NCBI RefSeq assembly: GCF_000283155.1
Contig: NW_004454207.1
Coordinates: 17,208,784 to 17,272,783, forward strand
From: Ceratotherium simum simum
Lineage: Eukaryota > Chordata > Mammalia > Perissodactyla > Rhinocerotidae
Length of the DNA: 64,000 nucleotides
Reading direction: 5' to 3'
Shown: positions 13,191 to 30,159 of the stretch, piece after piece
Position numbering within the stretch: the stretch's first letter is position 1
Layout of the letters: every line of letters begins with the position of its first letter
Notes under the pieces: model-generated
Databases searched by the model: none
What the model saw: the letters and a program-made list of their open reading frames with translations, nothing else
What the model was told of the DNA's origin: nothing
Program-made: the position numbers and the translations under genes

Positions 13191-13794
13191 GCACCCCAAT
13201 CTAATAAAACTCCATGAGACTATTATCACATGATGTAATAACAGGTAAACAGAGAAAGGAGAATGTTATTTTATTTGCATAGCTTAGGATATGCCCAGAA
13301 TTCAAAACTTCTAAGAAATACAGATGCACAAGAAATGGGGTGATGTGAAATAAAAAGAGATGGCTTACTGACTTGTCTTCTTCTTGTTCTTCATTTCGGC
13401 CTTGGAATTTGTAAAAGAATACTTTTCTGTTACAGTTCATCAGAATGACCTATGACTGAATCATAACTTCAAGAATATTTTCTTGGTTCAAAGCCAAGAA
13501 AACAGAAAAGTTGTATTTAATTTTCTTGTTTCTTACATATAAGTATTATTTTAACTTCTACTTAAAGAGAAATTCTATTCAAATACTGGTAAAAGTACTA
13601 TTATTACATGAATCCTATTTTTTACAATAATAATTCCCATTTAGTACTCTTTTGAGTTTTTTTATACATTTTTGTATACTCTTTTATACATTTGATGAAA
13701 AATGTATATTTTCAATTCTTATTTTTCTTTACATTCACTATCATATTTGATCTGCAACCCTGTGAAATAGTTTAAAATGTACTGTAATAAAGGA

Positions 13795-14110
13795 TGATGT
13801 GGAAATAGACTTAGACTCCAGAGGGATTGTGCTTAGGCTGAGTATTCAACAACGAGCAGAGAACAGAAAGGAGTTCCCGGTTAAAGGTCTCCACCAACAC
13901 ATGGGAGCGAGGAAGAACATGGCACATAGGGAGCACCAGTAGTTAAGTACTGCCCAAGCCATAGATGTGACTGTGGAAGTGGTAGGAGATGGGGAGGAGA
14001 GATAAGCCAAATCTAGGTCAAAAAAGGCCTCGTATAGCCAAACAAAAGAGTTTGAACTTGATTCCACATAGTATGCAGATGCAGGGAAGGATATTAAGCA
14101 AAAGAGTGTG
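13795..14110 (+). repeat. Ancient interspersed repeat, unnamed
   Basis: Phrases such as 'aaaaaaggcctcgtatagcc', 'aaagagtttgaacttgattcc' and 'gagtgtgacatagtcag' match the same ancient family as 4005-4960. No protein-coding content is apparent. Confidence 0.45.
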
Positions 14111-15594
14111 ACATAGTCAGAAATGTCACAGATGAAAATATTTTATCATAAGTCCATTTGGTACCGTCAGGACTCATTCTACTTCCAAGTTTTTTATACT
14201 ATTACCTTAATTTGGGTGGCTGTTCATCAGTTAAGAAGGAAGTCTAAGAATTTCTCTAAGAATCCCTCAAAGTCCACAAGTTTAAGTAGAAGTAGTTTGG
14301 GATGATAAGGGTATGCAGAAAGAGTTTCTGTTGTTTAAAATTATTTAAAATTACTTGGAAATTAATTCAATTACATTGTGAATTATTCTAACACCAAACA
14401 ATAAAGGTTCTGATAGGTTCGGGGAAATGATTAATGCATTATATTTGTACACTTTAAGTGAAAGATGTTTACCAGTCATCCAAAGGGATGGCTCAAATAG
14501 CAAATATCATTACAACAAAATAACGTGTTTCAACAAAAATAACTATTTAACAAGTATATTTTTCTGACGTTTTCAATAGCTCATTCTTCTCAAGCAACCT
14601 TCAATTCCAGAAAATCAGGAAGATGACAATTTTGAGTGATGTAAATCTTTACACTTACATATAAAATATTTTAAAAGTATTATCCACACGTATGAATTTA
14701 ACCAAGTTTTTTGTGGGAGGAGGGTTTAATCTAGTCATTTAGTTTCTTACCTTACTCTGTTATCCTAAAATACATTGTTTAGGAGCTGCAGAAATCATTT
14801 TTAATTAGCAGGTATATTTAAAGATATTTCATATCACAATTATTCATTCTTTTCCCTATAATTCCCTGTTGTAATTTGTTTCATTAGTTCATCTAAACTT
14901 ATCATTTTTCATTCACTTGCCCATTATAAGTCAAGAAACTTTTACCTTTTCTCTCTCATGATTATTATCTTGTCTGATGGGGACAAAATAATTGAGACAG
15001 AACAGAGGAGCAAGATGAATGGCAGATAGCAGGTGCACTTGTATATTATGAAGTGTTTGCAAAATAATAAGTACCACATGAATAATGTATTTAAAGAATA
15101 TTGTCTGGCAAATGATATTGAGTCATATATCCAAATCATCCCTCAATTACTAAAGAATGAATTACAAGTGTCTAATGCATCCAGTTTCATCAGATAGAGA
15201 ATTCACAAAGTGGAGCATCTAGGTAGAGTAAAAGGGCTAGTGTTTATTAATAGAGTATTAAAATCAATCTCTCTCTCTCTCTGTTTATATATATTTGAAT
15301 ACATAAGAAAATCTTTAGGTTTTCAAATTCCTTGCTTATTTTTAAAAATCTAGTATGTTTTTTTTTAAGAATTAAATTTCCATGGCATATTTGCCATTGA
15401 TTCTAAGGTTTACTCTTATGTAATGTAACAAAACTATTATTTGCACTAATATTATTACTGTAGTTCATTTTCAGCTTAAGTACTTATGTTTATTTCTTTC
15501 AAATGTGTAATAATTTTATTAATTAAAAATTAATTTAAATTTAATTTAAATTTTAATATTTAATATATCTTACATTAACCTTGACAATAAACTT

Positions 15595-15722
15595 AAGTAT
15601 ATATTACTCTTCACACTTTACAGATGAGGAAATGGAGATTGAGAGAAGTTAGGAAATAGGCTTATGGTTAGTAAATTGCAGAGCTGGGATTTTGACCTCA
15701 CAGGCATCCATTTTTTTTCATT
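15595..15722 (-). repeat. MIR SINE
   Basis: Antisense MIR: 'ttacagatgaggaaatggag', 'gagagaagttaggaaatagg', 'gcagagctgggattttgacc'. It ends just below the proposed left duplication of the retrogene. Confidence 0.75.
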
Positions 15723-15733
15723 AAATCATTTCT
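15723..15733. repeat. Candidate left target-site duplication of the retrogene
   Basis: The 11 bases AAATCATTTCT also occur at 19388-19398, beyond the CpG-rich leader. The sequence just inside it (ctctgtttttattt) could be a decayed poly-A tail read on the opposite strand. In AT-rich DNA an 11 bp match can be chance. Confidence 0.35.
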
Positions 15734-15941
15734 CTGTTTTTATTTAAGAAGCATAGAGTTGTGCTTCCGTATAGTTTACACCTAGCAATGTAAAATATTG
15801 AGACATTAAAGACGAAAATGAAGTAAAAACTTAGAAACCCTTTGATTCAGTGCTCTTGTGTTTTTTTTTAAAAAGAGAAAAAAAGTAATGCAAGACTCAA
15901 TGCAATCACTCACTCAAGTGATTTGTGTGCCTCTCTTCATT

Positions 15942-19387
<3,446 letters not shown>

Positions 19388-19398
19388 AAATCATTTCT
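19388..19398. repeat. Candidate right target-site duplication of the retrogene
   Basis: The same AAATCATTTCT as at 15723-15733. If real, the inserted segment spans 15734-19387 and includes the CpG-rich leader. Confidence 0.35.
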
Positions 19399-19934
19399 AG
19401 GGACTGATGCTGCATCATCCTTTTTTCCCTTTGCTTTTGTAAAATAAAGAACAAAGAATAGAAAAGTACAAATATAAATATGTCCTATATGCTCTCCTCC
19501 TTCCCATAAAAAATGTATGTCTGTTCAACCAACAGCTACTTTTGAGAATGAATTATGATAATATGCTAGGAATGAGACAGTAGTACCAGTGACAAATGAC
19601 TTGCCATGGAGGAGTTCACAGTTTCCTTGGGGAGGTAAACATTTAACTAGATAAATAGAATACACCCCAATTTATAGACTTTTGGACAGAATGATAAAGG
19701 AGAGGAAGTGCTAAACATGGGAAAGTGAAAAAGCTATTCCCCAAAGAGGTGATAGTTGAGCTTTCTTAAAGGATGAATAGAAATTTATCAGACAAATTAA
19801 ACGAGTCAAATCATGGCAATTCTGGAGTTAGGAGAGAAATCTAGATTGGAGCTATAGATGAGGATGTTGTCCACATCTATTTGAAATTATTTTCCAGAGA
19901 GTTCTCACCAAAATTCAGGCATATTACAAAGTTA

Positions 19935-20125
19935 TTCAAAATACAATATCTAATGTTCCAGGAACTTTACAAGGCAGGCATTTTTACCCTCATTTTTCAA
20001 ATGAAAAAACTGACATTCAACCAACTTAAGTAATGGGCTCAAGGTCACAAAATGGTAAGTAAGCAGTTGAGGCAGAGTACAGATCTAAATCTCCAACTCC
20101 AAAGCCTGGCCTCTTTCTGCTTTTC
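19935..20125 (-). repeat. MIR SINE
   Basis: Antisense MIR with the phrases 'tttttcaaatgaaaaaactg', 'aacttaagtaatgggctcaa' and 'ggtcacaaaatggtaagtaa'. Confidence 0.7.
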
Positions 20126-20309
20126 TATGAAACTACCCCTAAAAGCAGAGGAGCATTTGGAAACGGTGATAGGGAATTTGGTGGCAGGTGTCCAACTGGA
20201 TATCATCTTAAAATACCATGAAAATTTTGTGGGTTTTTTCACAAATGTAGTGCATTGAATTACTTATTTTGAAGCAAAACTGCTCATTCATAAAGATGCC
20301 CCATTAGAA

Positions 20310-20920
20310 CCAGTCATGTAGTTCTAAAGCTTACATGGAAAAATAAACACCCCAAAATAGTGAAGAAGTTGTTTTAAATAATAAGCAATGGCAAGAGACT
20401 TGTCTTACCAGATATTCTACCATATTAAACAATGTGTTACTGGTGCATAAATTTCAACAGAGATAAGTTGAACATTTAGAGATCTGAGAATTGATTCCCA
20501 AAACATGCTGAAGTTTGTTATACAATGAGTGGCATCACATGTCAGCAGAGAAAAGATACAACTTTCACTCAGTGATGTTGTTAAAAAAGAAACCTGTTTG
20601 AGAAAAAAATAAACTTTGTCTATCTTACCATTTCTATAAAAATAAATGGATCAACGATGAAACTATAAAACTACTAGAAGAAAATATCGGAGAATTTAAA
20701 TTATATATAATTGCAGAGTGGAGGAAGTCTTTCTGAAAGACACAAAATCCAGATGGTATAAAGTGAAAGATTGATACAATTATTACAAATAAATAAAAAA
20801 CAATCTACATGGCAAGCAATTAAAATAAAATTAAATGCTAATGTCTGGGAGAAAATATTTGCAATATGCTTTAAAAAGAACTAATATCCTTAATATAAAA
20901 AGATTATACAGCTCTGCCAT
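20310..20920 (+). mobile_element. LINE-1 ORF2 fragment
   Basis: Sense-strand L1 ORF2-like sequence with many stops: 'cttacatggaaaaataaac' near 20330, 'aaactactagaagaaaatat' near 20669, and 'ctaatatccttaatataaaa' near 20881. It is a degraded pseudogene fragment. Confidence 0.65.
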
Positions 20921-20929
20921 ATATTTTAT

Positions 20930-23080
20930 ATTTTGTGTTCATTTTTTTGTTCCCACAAGTTATCTTTATACTAATATCTTTATATAATCACTTTAGTCCT
21001 CTTTTTTTCTTACTTAGACTTTTACTATTATGTCAGCTTTAAATAATATTTTAATTCCCACCTACATGTTAATGAATCATATTCTTTTCTCCCTTCTATT
21101 TGCATTTTTTTAGTTCTGTTATTCCTATTTTATCAGAGCAGATAACATTTACACATTATTCCTCCAACCTTAATATTACCTTTATTTTAGTACCAGATCT
21201 TCAATTAAGTATGCTCGCTACCAAAATTTCTCCAAATCTTTATTTTTTCATTGTAAAATTTTCATTCTCTATTTGTAGGAATGGTTCATATGTACAATAT
21301 TTCCTGAGATCCTTTTTTTTTTTAATGTTTAAAACCTTACTGGTTATAAAATCTTGGTTCATACTCTGTCCTTTCCTTTAGGTTCTTGAAAATGTTGCTC
21401 TGCTGTTGTGCTTTGTGCTTTCTTTGCCGTGTAAGTGACTTGACCTTTTTCTCTGGAGGTTCAGAAGATATTTCCTTTATTTTTAAAGTGTTATAGTTTT
21501 ACTGAGATATTTCTTGAAATTGACCATTCTTTTTCAGTTTTCCTGGGTACATTATGGATCCTTTTAATGTGTAAATTTACAGCTTTTATTTTAGCCAAGT
21601 TTTTTTGAACTACAGTCTTAAAATATTTCTTCTGTTCCTTTGATTTGCTTTTTTTCCTTCAGGGATTTCAGTTATAAGTACGTTGGATAATCTCTTCCTG
21701 TCTTTTCCATCATATTCTTTCTAAACATTTTTGTAATGCTTTATTCTCTTGTCTCTTTTCTACTCTATCCTTTATGACCCTATGTTATTTGTAGTTATAC
21801 CTGTTCTCCTTGGGAACTGTATTAGTTTTGTATTGCTGCCATAACAAATTACCACAAATTTAGTGGCTTAAAACAACACTCATTTTTTTTTCTCACAGTT
21901 TTGTAGGTCAGAACACAGGGCAGGCCCAGCTTAGCATCTCACAAGTCCAAAATCAAGGTTGGCTGGGCTGAGCACTTAACTGGAGGATCTGAGGAAGAAT
22001 CCACTTGCAAGCTCATTCCAGTAGTTGGCCAAATTCAGATTCTTGTGATTATAGGATTAAGATTTTCATTTTCTTGCTGGTTGTCAACCAGGGGCCACTC
22101 TCCATTCCTAAAAATTGCTCACATTCTTTGGCAACTATCCTTCTCCATCCTCAAGCCAGTGTTGGCACATTAAATCATTTTCATGCTTCAAGTGTCTCTG
22201 ACTTCTTCTTCTGCCACCAGCTGGAGAAAGCTCTATGCTTTTAAGGGCCCAACTGGATAATCCAGGATAATCTTCCCTGTTTTAAGTTATGGTGCCACAT
22301 AACATACCATAATTACAGGAGTAATATAAATCATTATATTCACATGTTCTGAGAATTAGAGTAGATCATCTCGACATTTTAGAAATTCTGCCTACCACAG
22401 GCACCTTGTAATTTAGTCCTCATTCCCTGTTTCCCCTGAGTTTGACTAGCTCCTGTTTCACGTCTTCCTGTCATTTGTCTTTTAATATTTGGAGTTTTTT
22501 TTTTTAATTTTATGATTCATATTGTTCTTCCAGTTCTTCAATTGCTTATTTAAGTACAAAACTAATGTTGGAGTGTTGAATTAAAATTTTCTTCTGCTTT
22601 TTGCAAGTATGGCTGTTTTTGTATGCAGATGTGTTTTCTGCTGTATTGATTCTCATTTTTTGGCTTTTTTCCTTCTGACCCAGCAATAGAAGTTACTTTG
22701 AAGTGGGTAAGGTAGGGGGATTGTGTGACTTACGTGATTTCATATTTAAAGACCACCTTCTTTCGCTACCATTATGATATGTAGATTTTATTGTTGTTGT
22801 TGGTGGTGGTATTTTTACAAATGGTACATTTTTTTCACAAGTCTGGTTTCTTCTGGTTCATTGACACTATCTTGGTTCATTAGAGCTTTTTATTTTCAGT
22901 CAGTTCCTTTTTTCTCTTCACCACTAAGTCTTCAAAGGACACCTTTCCTCTCAAATGTACCTCATTCTTCCTGATAAGGGACGACCGACCACCTCTGGTC
23001 CTACGCTCTTTCTATGCTCCTTGCTTTTGATTCCCCAATAACCAGTGCTCTAATCTACCTGGTCTCAAGTCATTTGTCAG
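20930..23080 (-). mobile_element. Old L1/HAL1 fragment interrupted by an MLT1 LTR
   Basis: T-rich antisense LINE-like sequence lies on both sides of the MaLR element at 21819-22401. The phrases near 21370-21470 ('gttgctctgctgttgtgctt') and near 22530-22640 suggest the 5' half of an old L1. The subfamily is not named. Confidence 0.45.
21819..22401 (-). mobile_element. MaLR (MLT1-like) LTR
   Basis: It begins with the antisense MaLR signature 'gtattagttttgtattgctgccataacaaattaccac' (split over the first 40 bases), then 'gtggcttaaaacaacac', and ends near 'ctgcctaccacagg'. About 580 bp, with no coding capacity. Confidence 0.75.
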
Positions 23081-23089
23081 TATTTCTCA

Positions 23090-23410
23090 TCTCAGAATTT
23101 GGCCTCAAAAGCCTCCTACAAATTAATAAAAATAAGATCATTAAGCCAGGAGAAAAATAAGGATCAAAATGACAGTTCACAAAAGGAGGAATACAAATGC
23201 TATTTAAGTACGTGAAAAGATATTAAACCTCACAAATAATAGAATTGCAAGTTAAGACTAAAAAAAAGACCATATTTTTGCCTAGTTGATTGCCAAAGAT
23301 GAAATCACTTCATAGCTTATCATGTTAGCTAATGGTGTAGAGAAATAGATACTCTCAAACATTGTTGTTGATAGTGTTAATTGGTCCAATTCTTATGGAT
23401 AACAAAGAAC
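23090..23410 (+). mobile_element. LINE-1 ORF2 3' fragment
   Basis: Sense L1 ORF2 remnants: 'cagttcacaaaaggaggaat', 'acctcacaaataatagaatt' and 'tctcaaacattgttgttgat'. Confidence 0.65.
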
Positions 23411-24337
23411 CTGGTAATAGGATTTGCCCCCAGGTTTAGCTTCAGGGTGGCTGGGACTCATGCAGGAATTTTCCACCATTGACATGTATTCATTAAAAAT
23501 TTACTTACTTTTCAATTTCTTAAAAAAGTACAACATTTACTCTGTTACTTTGTACACCACCAGTACAAAACTGTTATCTCTCAGTGGGGGCAGCAATACT
23601 TCATTCTGAGTATCACTTGGTAACATAAGAGCACTCAAGAGGAAATGAATAGCAAGCACAAAAACCTAGGGAAATACTGACATTTAAGTGAGAAGGAGAG
23701 AATGAATAGAGCCACAAATGGAAAAGCAGGAAAAGGTCCTCTAATAAAATCTCAAGATGAATGGACGTAGGTGGCATTAAATGTCATATTGTGCTCAAGC
23801 CAGATAATGATTGAAAGCCAAGAGGTTATTGATAACCCTAGTAACAAAATTTTCTGAGAAATATATGTGAGCAAATTCAGACCATAGTAGGGAAAGGGAT
23901 GAGCCTGTGTTGAGAAAGTGAGGACAGTAGTTTACACTACCACTGAAAGATTTTTATTAGTGAAGAGAAAGAGGTGAGTTACCGGTAGACAGAGGACACA
24001 CACGTACACACAAAGAATACCTCTGTGTAAAATCTCTCAATAATGCACTAATGGATCAGGTAAATATAACGTGTAAAGATATTATCAATAATGTTATTTT
24101 GGAATTTTAGGAAAGGATGTAAGCCTTTATGTAGACTTTAATTTGACAAATGAGAAACTAACATACCCAAAGCCACAATTCAAATTAATAACTTATTCAT
24201 GTTATATGCTTTATACATTATAGACACAATAAATGGTAAATAAAGACATCAATAACTACAAAGTCAAACTATATAGCAATATTTTGTATAATTTGGATTC
24301 CAAATAAATCCATATTAGTAAAAAAAGCAGAAGTCAG

Positions 24338-24553
24338 GGTCCAGCCTGGTGGCATAGTGGTTAAGTTCGTGCTCTCCGCTTCAGTGGCCCGGGTTCGCGG
24401 GTTGGGATCCCAGGCGTAGACCTACACACTGCTCATCAAGCCATGATGTGTCGGCATCCCACATGCAAAATGGAGGAAGATTGGCACAGATGTCAGCTCA
24501 GGGGCAATCTTCCTCACCAACAAAAAGAAAAAAAGAAATTGAAAAAAAAAAAG
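24338..24553 (+). mobile_element. ERE-type SINE with target-site duplication
   Basis: A full-length copy: tRNA-like head ('gtggcatagtggttaag' A-box region, 'gggttcgcgggttgggatcc' B-box region), body, 'gatgtcagctcagg', and an A-rich tail. The flanks repeat: AAAAGCAGAAGTCAG at 24323-24337 and AAAAACAGAAGTCAG at 24554-24568 (one mismatch). Confidence 0.9.
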
Positions 24554-25724
24554 AAAAACAGAAGTCAGAAGCAACGTAACAGCTTTTGCAAATTAGCCAA
24601 CAAGGTAGTCAATTACAATTATGTTTAAAAGACTAGTGAACAGAAGAGTTTTGTGATTGGGAATGATTACATAAATGATTGCAATTTATGCAACAGCATA
24701 AATTGTAGCTTTAAGAAAGCACTCAAGGAAAAGATGTCCAATTAATCATTATGATATTCTTCATGTGTGTATGAAGAATAATTTTGGGAAAACCCTGCAT
24801 CTTGATAAGACTGCATATAATGAGGTTGAACTCCTCCATTCCATAATGTCCTTTTGTTCTTGCTATCATCATAATGAACTTTTAAGGAAGAAGCAGATAT
24901 TGTAACTGGAAATCATGTATACAATAAAGCCATTTTCAATACTTCTTAACAGTTTTATCCTATGAGAAGAATATGAGAGATAATCTTATAGTATTGACAG
25001 GAAAGTAGTTTTGACAGCTGACTGTTGCAAAATCTCCTGTGTAATTATTCCACCTCCCCTCTGACTAGGGATAAGTGTTTTTCATATGACCCATACTTCT
25101 GAAAATACTGAATTTCAAAATGTCTGTTCCATGTACACAGCTGTTGACATCCACAAATATTTAACTATCCAGTTTTAGAATCCCCTTAGTGATTCATCCA
25201 TCTGAAACTAAGAAAAGAGAGCAGAGCTAATAACAGACAAGCTCTCATTCATGGTGTTTTATTTATTTATTTGTCTCCCTACGGCTGCATAGATGGATGC
25301 CTTCCACTTTATGCCTCACATCAACTGCAACTCTTTCTGGAAATAGTATGAGACAAGTTTAACTGAATTTCAAATGTATAGGACTTCACTCCCAGAAAGG
25401 GTGTTTTATTCATATTGAACCTTTCTGTAAAAATGAAAAGTTGGATCTGGAGAACAAAAATGGAAGAGGGCTATATTCACAGTAGGATAAGGAGATTAAA
25501 TATAAAGAGCTATGTAATTTATCTCTTTTATGGGGTGCTGCTGGAAAGGAGATTAAGCTTTTAAAAAGTGGTGACCTTGATATAAATTCCATATTTAGCC
25601 AATAGTGAAATTTTATGAATAATGAAGAGTATGTGAAACAACATTGGGCCTAAGCGAGAAGATTCAAGAGATGTAGTGAGGTTGACAATAAAAAGGGGTT
25701 AAACCATCACTGCAGGTAATAGTA

Positions 25725-25900
25725 GCAGCAGTAATACATATTATGTAGTGATTTGTCCGTTACAAAGTGTGTTTACATCAGGTTGCTATTTGCTTCGCGC
25801 AACTACTCTATGAGGTTAGGTATACATATAGTTTTATGATCAGGTAACTGAAATTCAGGGAAGACAAGTCGATTATCCATGATCACACAGCTTGTTAGTT
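25725..25900 (-). repeat. MIR-type fragment
   Basis: Antisense MIR-like sequence: 'ctactctatgaggttaggta', 'aggtaactgaaattcaggga' and 'catgatcacacagcttgtta'. Confidence 0.55.
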
Positions 25901-26689
25901 GATTCTTTTGCCCTTGAAACCTCTTCTTCTTCTTGCATTCTTTATCATATTTGGATAAAAATTAGACCCTCTTGTGTTTTGTTTTTAATACTTTTAATTG
26001 TATCTCTAACATTGCTCTATGGCATTATATTCTGACAACCTAAGTGTAAAGTGTTTTATTCCTACATTCTGTGTTGACAAGAATCCTTAATATAATTGTC
26101 ACATTCTAAGTGTGTTATATTTATAAAGAAATACAAATTATTAGACCATATTCTTTTTTCTAAATATGGCCTGTTTTGACCAAGTCAAGTTATAAGATTG
26201 CTGGTATTTAAACCGTTTGTTCTTTTCGTGAATTGTAGGTGATTCAGATTAATGGTTCTTCTTTATAGTCAGAAAAGTCTGAAAATTACTATTGACTGGA
26301 GTTGATACTAAAATTTCATAAAAAGTGTGGTAAAGAAACCAGCTATGAAATATGTATAAGTCATATGTAATAAAACAGTCTCTCCCCCAAAACATATAAT
26401 TCTGCCTTTAAATTAAACTACTTCATAGTCTAATTCTGCTTTTTTTTCCTTTTCTCTCTTTTTTTTTTTGTTTTAGATATATAAATAAAAGGCTTTCATA
26501 ATAGATAGGAAAATGCAAAAGTACCTTAATTTATTAAATATGCCCTGTTTAAACAGTGTTATTTGTACCATTTGCAAACATATAATTAGATAATTTGTTT
26601 ACCTCTTTCTTTTACTTCATGGGAGACTTTTAAGAATTTATGTATAATTTAGATTAAACTCTCAGATATTTGTTTCCTAAACTACTGTA

Positions 26690-27600
26690 TTGGCCAGGAT
26701 CTAGTCACTTAAAGCAAATTCATTCCAAGTAGTTCAATAGGGGGAATTTAATATGGGGAATGGGTTATAAAAATATGTTGGAAAAGCTGAAATGGCAGGA
26801 CATGAGACAATCCAGGGGTTAGCAACAGCAGGAAGCCACAACCACCCCTGTCTCTGGAGGGAAAAAAAGAGGAAGGAAGTGGTCTTAACAGACCCAGAAG
26901 CTGAAATGACTAATCCTATCTTGGAAAAATCCAACCTCGAAGTCAGTTGGCAGGAGATCCCGGGAACTGGAGGACATATTTATGAGATAAAGTGGTGAAC
27001 AAGGCAGATAAGACTCCCTCTCTTATGGTACTTACGCCGTATGGAAGAGGAAATATATACCTATATAAAGAAATAAAATCAAGAAAATATCAATTAGTGA
27101 TAATTGATAAGATAAATATAAAACACAGTGGTATGCTAAAGAATGATAAGCCTTTATTGTTCTTGTAGATTTTTTGTATTAATTTGATTTTTTAAATATT
27201 GCATAGAAATATTATTTATCTTAACAACTTTTGAGTTTTTAGTACCCCCTCACTCGCCTCTTGCTAGTTCTGTTGAGGTAAGACTGTGAGGTCTCAAAGG
27301 ACTTCTAAGTATTTTGCTTGAGCAACTAGGTAAATGGTGTGGCCATCAGGGAGATAGGAGAGACTAGGGTAAGAGTAGATTTGAGGGTTAAATCAAAGAT
27401 TTATCTAGGGGGCACCTTAAGTCTGAAGTTATTTTTTCGGATTTCAAATAAGTATGATAAATAGGCAACTGGATATATAAATCTAGAATTCAGAGAGAGG
27501 TTAGAGCTGGAGACAGAAATACAGGAGACAAAAGACAGAGATGATATTTAAAGTGAGAGAGTTAAATGAGAGTACATAAAAGGAGAATAAATGAGATAAT
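26690..27600 (+). repeat. Unnamed old repeats
   Basis: The first part (26690-26985) looks like an LTR-type repeat that I cannot name. The second part (26985-27560) resembles the ancient family at 4005-4960 ('aggcaactggatatataaat', 'gagaggttagagctggagac'). No coding capacity. Confidence 0.4.
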
Positions 27601-27619
27601 GCATATAAAGCTTTTTTAA

Positions 27620-28690
27620 AAATAATTGTTTAATTGAGATATAATTCACATACCATAAAGTTCATCCATTTAAAGTATATAATTCAATGTGTTTGTTTTA
27701 ATTTTATGGTTATGTTTTTAAATTTTTTTTCATTGAAGTAACATTGGTTTATAACATTATATAAATTTCAGGTATACATCATTATATTTCAGTTTCTCTG
27801 TAGACTACATCATGTTCACCACCCAAAGACTAATTACCATCCATCACCGTACACATGTGGCCTGTCACCTCTTTCGCCCTCCTCCCTCCCCTGTTCCCCT
27901 CTGGTAACCACCAATCTAATCTCTGTATCTATTGGGTTTTCTTATTGTGGTAAAATATGCAAACAAAAACTTTACAATTTTAACCATTTTACAATTTTAA
28001 CCATTTTTAATTGTACAATTTAGTGGCACTAAGTGAATTCACAATGTTGTCCAACCATCACCACTATCCATTTCCAGAACTTTTCATCAACCCAAACAGA
28101 AACTCTGTATCCATTAAACAATAACTCCCCACTCCTTATTCCCCCCTACCCCAGGTCACTTCTATTTTACTTTTATCTCTATAAATTTGCATATTCTAGG
28201 TATATGATATAAGTGGAGTCCAACAATATTTGTCCTTCTGTGCCTTTCACTTAGCATGATATTTTCAAGGTTCATCCATGTTGTATCATATATCAGAATT
28301 TAATTCCTTTTAAAAACCAAATAATATTCTATTGCATATATATACCACATTTTGTTTATCCATTCATCTTTTGATGGACATTTTAGTTGTTTCCACCTCT
28401 TGGCTATTGTAAGTAATGCTGCTATGAACACAGATGTACAAGTATCTGTTTAAGTCCCAGCTTTCAGTTCTTTTAGGTATATACCTAGGTATGGAATTGC
28501 TGGATCATATGCTCAATCTATGTTTAATTTTTTGATGAACCACCAAACTGGTTTTCCACAGTGGCTGCACCATTTTACAGTCCCACCAGCAAAGCACAAG
28601 GGTTTCAGTTTCTCCACATCCTTGCCAAAACTTGTTGTTTTCCATTTTTTTATAATAGCCATCATAATGGGTGTGAAGTGGTACTGTATA
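27620..28690 (-). mobile_element. LINE-1 3' end, antisense
   Basis: L1 3' UTR and the last part of ORF2 are read on the minus strand. The + strand shows 'caaggttcatccatgttgta', 'ataatattctattgcatata' and 'ggctattgtaagtaatgctg'. The segment 27600-27720 is a second L1-like 3' piece joined to it. All frames are interrupted. Confidence 0.85.
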
Positions 28691-28769
28691 AAGCTTTTTG
28701 CACAATGTTCCTCCCTCCGCCATTTCCTCCCAGTAGATTACAAGCTTCATAAAAGCAAGTACTTTGCTT

Positions 28770-28845
28770 ATTCACTGCTTTAGCCCCAGCTGGGCCAGGC
28801 ACATAGTCTTTGTCCAATAAATATGTATTGAGTGAAGGAATGAAT
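28770..28845 (+). repeat. L2-type 3' tail
   Basis: The stretch 'gccccagctgggccaggcac', 'gtccaataaatatgtattga' and 'gtgaaggaatgaatt' is the 3' tail shared by L2 and MIR. Confidence 0.55.
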
Positions 28846-30127
28846 TTTAAATGTTCAATAAGTGATAGTTAATTCACTCCTTTAATAAATGATAGTTATG
28901 TATTCATTCCTATATTATGGTGAGTGTCCCCTGCTGGGCTTAATGGTTTTCTTTGGTTTTTATGAAATGGCATGCCTTTGCTCTGAGAAGTTTAAGAGGC
29001 AATATGCTGAATTTACACGGAATGAAACTGTCTCAAACCATAACAGGAGAAAGGAGGTGAAAAAGCTGAAAAATGTGAAATTAGAAAATGATGGGAAAAG
29101 CAAGCAAGATGTCACATGTTATCTTCAAATTAGAGCACCAAGCTGGTGCTATGAACATGTAAGTGGAGGCAAGTGGCTGCCATCTCTCCTTCAGGGAGCA
29201 TTTCTGGCTTCCATTTCCATTTCCCCCAAACCTTTCTCGGGTGAGGAATAGTTTTCCCGAATACAGACATGCTGTTCTGTCTTCTTTGTGACTGCAGAAA
29301 TTGGACCACTTTCTAAATATGCTAAATTCAAAGAGGTCACTCTTTACATGAAACTCTGAATTTAGGGAAACATTATATCTTTAAATCTACACCAGTCTCC
29401 AGAGTCTGGAAATACGTAATTCTGTCAATTTTATGGAATAGATTCAGTTTCTGTCTTATACATATAATTAAAAATATGACATAAATATCCTTTATAATTA
29501 AGGTTATTTACTATCTTCACAGTTAGTTTTATTTATTACTTATATTTTTTCTTTTGAAGTCAAGGAAAGCAAAGCTATTATCAGGAAATATTGACCTGCA
29601 AAGTAAATCTGAATGAAGCATGTGCCATTATGACATTTAAAAAATATTTAGAGAAGTATAAGTAGAAAAAAAAAAATCTATGATTATCAGGGCTGTTTCC
29701 TGACATTGTCCAGATTTGGTTTACAAGCAGTAGGGAAAAAAACATGTTTTTAAAATTCCAAAAATTAATCTAACTCTGAAAAATCTATTTGTGAATGAGT
29801 ACAATTTCAGCGAACTCTGGTAGTTCTCTGTCTTCTTTAGAGATCAATATAGATTTTGTTTTACTCTGTTAGAAGTTTCCCTGGAATTTTCATTGTAAAA
29901 TGAGAGAGGTGGGGTGTAGGATTAGTTGAGCATCTAGATCCTAGGTCACCTCTTCTCCACAACAGTGCAGGAGCAAGATTTATAGTACAAGAACTATACA
30001 ATCGCTTTTAAAAAAAGTTGCCTGTGTGATGCTTAGAGGGGAAAAAAGTGATTTGCAGCTGACCCAAATGTGACTCACACATTTATCCTTCCTTTCCCTT
30101 ATCTTTCAAATCAAGAAGGTCAACTAC

Positions 30128-30159
30128 CATTAGAAGGTCTGCTGTAGGACCTTCTAATG
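30128..30159. repeat. Perfect 12-bp inverted repeat (hairpin)
   Basis: CATTAGAAGGTC at 30128-30139 is repeated in inverted form as GACCTTCTAATG at 30148-30159, with an 8-base loop. With one bulged base the stem can extend by three more pairs (cta/tag). No function is known. Confidence 0.85.

Noticed and set aside
15711..15718. T8 run as the retrogene poly-A tail
   Set aside because: It adjoins the MIR and lies outside the proposed left duplication; eight T is common in this DNA.
28889..29251. 120-codon plus-strand open frame
   Set aside because: No family resemblance and no promoter or splice context; its length is possible by chance.
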